DNA from: an uncultured bacterium
GTDB lineage: Bacteria; Patescibacteriota; Minisyncoccia; Phycocordibacterales; CAIZLB01
Assembly (NCBI GenBank): GCA_903936565.1
Contig: CAIZVZ010000014.1
Span: 1 to 34,514, forward strand
Direction of reading: 5' to 3'
Length of the DNA: 34,514 bases
Below are positions 33,801-34,514 of this stretch, piece after piece. The position numbers were made by a program, and so were the translations under genes. Under the pieces are notes generated by a model. That model was not told the DNA's origin and searched no databases. It was given only the letters and a program-made list of their open reading frames with translations. Numbering within the stretch: the stretch's first letter is position 1; every line of letters begins with the position of its first letter.

Positions 33801-34514
33801 GGCTTAGGCTCATATTTCAATTATAACGGTGTAAGCACCGCGACATTTACAGGTCTTTCTGGAGGAGTAGATGGAAGGCTTGTTCGTATCAATAATGCAT
33901 CTGCGTCTAATCTCTTGTTTACAAACCAAGATGCAAGTTCAACTGCTGCAAATAGAATTATTACACCAAGTGGTAACGCTGTAACTCTTGCAACAAATCT
34001 TTCTATTAGTTTGCAATATGACTCAAGTGTCTCACGTTGGAGAATTATCACAATTCCATCTACCCAAGCTTCTATTTCTGGATATGCATATTTACAGAAC
34101 GGTAACTCTTATGGATCTCAGGCAAATTTTGGTACAAATGATGGATATGCACTAAACTTTATTACAAGTGGAACGCAGCGTTTCTCAATAGCTACTTCTT
34201 CGGCCTCAATCACCGGATCTGGTGCAACAGCTATCACTGGAGGAACAACCCTTGCCCTAACATCCGCATCAGGATCGGATCTTAATGTTACATCTGGTAC
34301 GACAGGAAACCTAAACCTAGATTCTGGTTCAACTGGATCAATTAATATTGGAACAAATGCAAACGCTAAAAGTATAACCGTTGGAAACTCAACTGGAGCA
34401 ACTGGTCTTGCGCTAAACTCTGGAACAAATGGAATTACACTTCTAACTGCAACAACTGGAAATGTTTCAATAACTTCTGGTTCAACAGGTTCTGTAACTC
34501 TGGATTCTGGTACA
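27882..34514 (+). CDS. Giant secreted repeat protein, fibre/adhesin-like (3' end outside window)
   Basis: The frame is open for 2211 codons from the ATG at 27882 to the window edge. The N-terminus has a basic start and a hydrophobic segment ending FAGA, a probable signal peptide. It is followed by YQPGETLEPDCAPGSANC, which I recall from CPR surface proteins. The body is Ser/Thr/Gly/Asn-rich and built from short beta-type repeats such as SGTTGSLNLDSGTTGAINLG, as in phage tail fibres. Non-repetitive islands include a phage-like block SVNGKNGTIVLNTGDI (about residues 345-360) and a globular-looking region of about 1000-1275. Two large blocks are duplicated and one 72-residue unit is in tandem. 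A C-terminal chaperone such as peptidase S74 may exist but is not in view. The role is probably attachment; phage origin is the alternative. Confidence 0.85.
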   Translation, partial: MPFKILKILGWNITPRLFKYMGVLIFVASTFTFVQFAGATIYQPGETLEPDCAPGSANCGVVTPNSSAVNTGLLTSTDWSAFNNKLSATLNQGKIFIGDGSNQASPINISGDAGLSSSGLLTISSNAITASKILNAAVTYAKIQDVSAGKILGNPTGSSAAPSEISLGNGLMFSGTDLKVNVPTCAYNERLSWNGSAFFCSVVAAGTITAANTFYAGPTSGSPDLPGYRSIVASDLGSGLATNQEVLLGNQSWLTLFDGSGKINSSVLPSSITGSLKFRGTWDANLNSPNLNTGGIGGVSGDFYVVDVAGTSTLDAHSIWNVGDWVVNASSSWDRVEQGATVSSVNGKNGTIVLNTGDISEGVNQYFTNQRARNAFAGVGPITLSSTTGNIDCPTCVTNTGNGSLLSGTGVGMSGSLSGRLIGSGNVTFSINDTTVISGSYGSNTSVPTFTVDAQGRLTSAGTTTLDVSAITSGNLSVARGGTGAGTFTTNGVLYGNGTGALSSSIAGTSGQFLVANGSGVPAFVTASGDLAVNSSGLFTIGTSTITSSKITDGTIVNADISGGASIAYGKLNLANSIVNGDIVNGTITNNKLTNSSVGLTLGSSGNDISLSTNSVALGDTLVVNVPSASSIARGVVSTTTQTFAGAKTFSNDVTLNGNAIFSRDFITPKGADYAITGTQNDVNLGVGSYFHYIGNSPATFTGIAGGVDGRLIRILNDSSFTLTIKNLGAGSLPANLIETPNSEDIIIQPDMMLALIYDIDSANWHLASQPTTADTIKSFSYINGGNGFGGAANIGTTDAYGLNFITAGSSRFGIASSSATLTGAGATSIIGGSTLALTSASGSSLNVNSGTTGSLNLDSGTTGAINLGTGSNSKNLTIGNTTGTTAINVNSGTGGINLTGLVTLGNASTSNVSVANNLYIGTTNISSIVGNNGVSTLRSDLAVTGSTSLQNFTAINGTTTGNFHATTFSGSAQNLTLARLGSTTFSTLQDMQNVFHSSGWTTGGSITDAGGGSINVAAGTGLLRPTNSALATVYYSDWPAVNGIAIPTNTIKYIGVEYNGGTPRVTVRSSANWNYKTDFPIGVVTNEGGVIHAASDVQGVGDHAATMIQREYETMPLSRDERSGGLMIMESGDSNRHIMVTAGALWDRLTRYSIPEIDTATGSTFDTYVGTVKQSSSQTQWDNTHYGNAGTYTTLADGKYAVMWFYVETDNDLVAVYGTNQYSTVAAATVENSPTVLPNRLIGSGKLVGRIIFQKSSNIAAQADSAFNMSPFSTEALTHLSNLSDLDFESSKLTGFVGTGGVAGGQTIIGGKNIIDGLTLQSTSATGTTDFIKFLVGNNGATEAGRFTNNGYLGLGTTTPSSRLAVSGTATADNFIANSSTATSTFAGALSLGGILSVSGASSLSSLNVSGLTSLNNFTAVNSTTTNSAITNLSVSGLTQIGTVNSGTWNGGTIGTIYGGTGQSVYTVGDILYASATGTLSKLPIGSNGNILTVGGSGVPSWQPNAAGSIITGKWATTTNSLALYPIDPTQVVLVGASATSSTGKILEVTGNSLFTGNANITGLTTLSGGATTTNLTVSNNLSVLGSATTTGAFTSGGLITAAGSGVGLNIVNNATIGGTLDVTGTTTLQKLVAINSTFTNATATNMFVTNLSTNTFSPANLSTPGAFSVSDLSTLSGGASTTNLTASGSISVGGMSTTTNGIIDTQTKYKIAGLDVITSNTLGSGILNSSLTSIGTLGTLTVSGQSSFANASTTNLSVSNALYIGGMSTTTNGIVNTQTKYQINGSDVLTATTLGSGITSSSLTSLGTLSGLTVSGQSSFANASTTNLSVSGNFSAGNGNASIASNGNISTNGTITSGLINGQTISSSANFTGSVTSAGLITASNGLTLSSGSLTLPAASINDSALSSNVALLNRANQTFTGANTFSGQTTLGNASSTNVSASGNLSVAGNFIMPRGNNYSTTGTQNDVDLGLGSYFNYNGVSTATFTGLSGGVDGRLVRINNASASNLLFTNQDASSTAANRIITPSGNAVTLATNLSISLQYDSSVSRWRIITIPSTQASISGYAYLQNGNSYGSQANFGTNDGYALNFITSGTQRFSIATSSASITGSGATAITGGTTLALTSASGSDLNVTSGTTGNLNLDSGSTGSINIGTNANAKSITVGNSTGATGLALNSGTNGITLLTATTGNVSITSGSTGSVTLDSGT
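29877..30570 (+). repeat. First copy of a ~690-bp diverged block in the giant gene
   Basis: Encodes FITPKGADY...TGTQNDVNLGVGSYF...GGVDGRLIRI, then a variable stretch, then AYGLNFITAGSSRFGIASSSATLTGAGAT and LNLDSGTTGAINLG. The second copy begins at 33741, about 3.86 kb downstream. The ends are conserved and the centre has diverged. Confidence 0.8.
32952..33383 (+). repeat. Tandem 216-bp (72-residue) repeat, two units
   Basis: Unit 1 is 32952-33167 and unit 2 is 33168-33383. Both encode GGMSTTTNGI(I/V)(D/N)TQTKY, then a variable middle, then TVSGQSSFANASTTNLSVS. The period is exact: GGM codons start at 32964 and 33180, and the TVSGQ segments at 33108 and 33324. Confidence 0.85.
33741..34440 (+). 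repeat. Second copy of the ~690-bp block
   Basis: Encodes FIMPRGNNYSTTGTQNDVDLG...GGVDGRLVRI, a diverged centre, then YALNFITSGTQRFSIATSSASITGSGAT and LNLDSGSTGSINIG. It corresponds to 29877-30570 and keeps the same block order. Confidence 0.8.

Noticed and set aside
1-34514. tRNA, rRNA and CRISPR arrays
   Set aside because: No cloverleaf-like gaps, rRNA motifs or regularly spaced short repeats were seen. The only regular repeats are protein-coding ones in the giant gene.

Overview
The window is AT-rich bacterial DNA read with the standard bacterial code: TGA ends the gene at 7941 and the gene at 15132. The gene families point to a Candidate Phyla Radiation (Patescibacteria) genome, most likely Parcubacteria-like. 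They include a sigma factor paired with a DUF5667-type membrane protein, a prepilin with InlB-like repeats, a Pro/Ser-rich membrane protein with a pilin-like tail, and a giant Thr/Ser/Gly-rich surface protein with a 'YQPGETLEPDCAPG' start. Shine-Dalgarno motifs are almost absent, and several genes have a -10 box only 5-11 nt before the ATG. The lineage is inferred from gene content only; no rRNA is present.

Layout. 1-1956: end of an unknown gene, an S41 protease and ribosomal protein L9. 2042-12996: a defence-type island holding a Nudix hydrolase, a DpnI-like zinc-ribbon nuclease candidate, and then one tight co-directional operon. That operon runs fic, hsdM, hsdS, a small Cys-rich protein, a reverse transcriptase, hsdR and a YgjP-like metallopeptidase. 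13093-15132: a cyclodipeptide synthase-like gene with Cys in place of the catalytic Ser, a SAM methyltransferase, TspO and a short methylguanine-DNA methyltransferase-like protein. 15236-19082: a Pro-rich membrane protein and a GC-rich orphan membrane protein. 19258-22220: leuS and a GC-rich orphan reverse-strand gene. 22341-27729: mltG (reverse), ECF sigma plus membrane partner, pilin-InlB protein, a small conserved-looking protein and a DUF4105/Lnb-like protein. 27882 to the end: one open frame of at least 2211 codons for a giant secreted fibre or adhesin, cut by the window edge.

How the genes may work together. The reverse transcriptase and its Cys-rich partner sit between hsdS and hsdR. 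This is the slot that the anticodon nuclease PrrC occupies in the E. coli prr locus, so they may form a second-line defence guarded by the type I enzyme. The fic promoter region carries palindromic half-sites over two promoters, which suggests repressed expression of the whole operon. The CDPS-like enzyme and methyltransferase look like a minimal cyclodipeptide pathway. The right-hand third is an envelope and surface-structure region.

The two strongest leads are the reverse-transcriptase-containing type I restriction operon and the Cys-nucleophile CDPS-methyltransferase pair.
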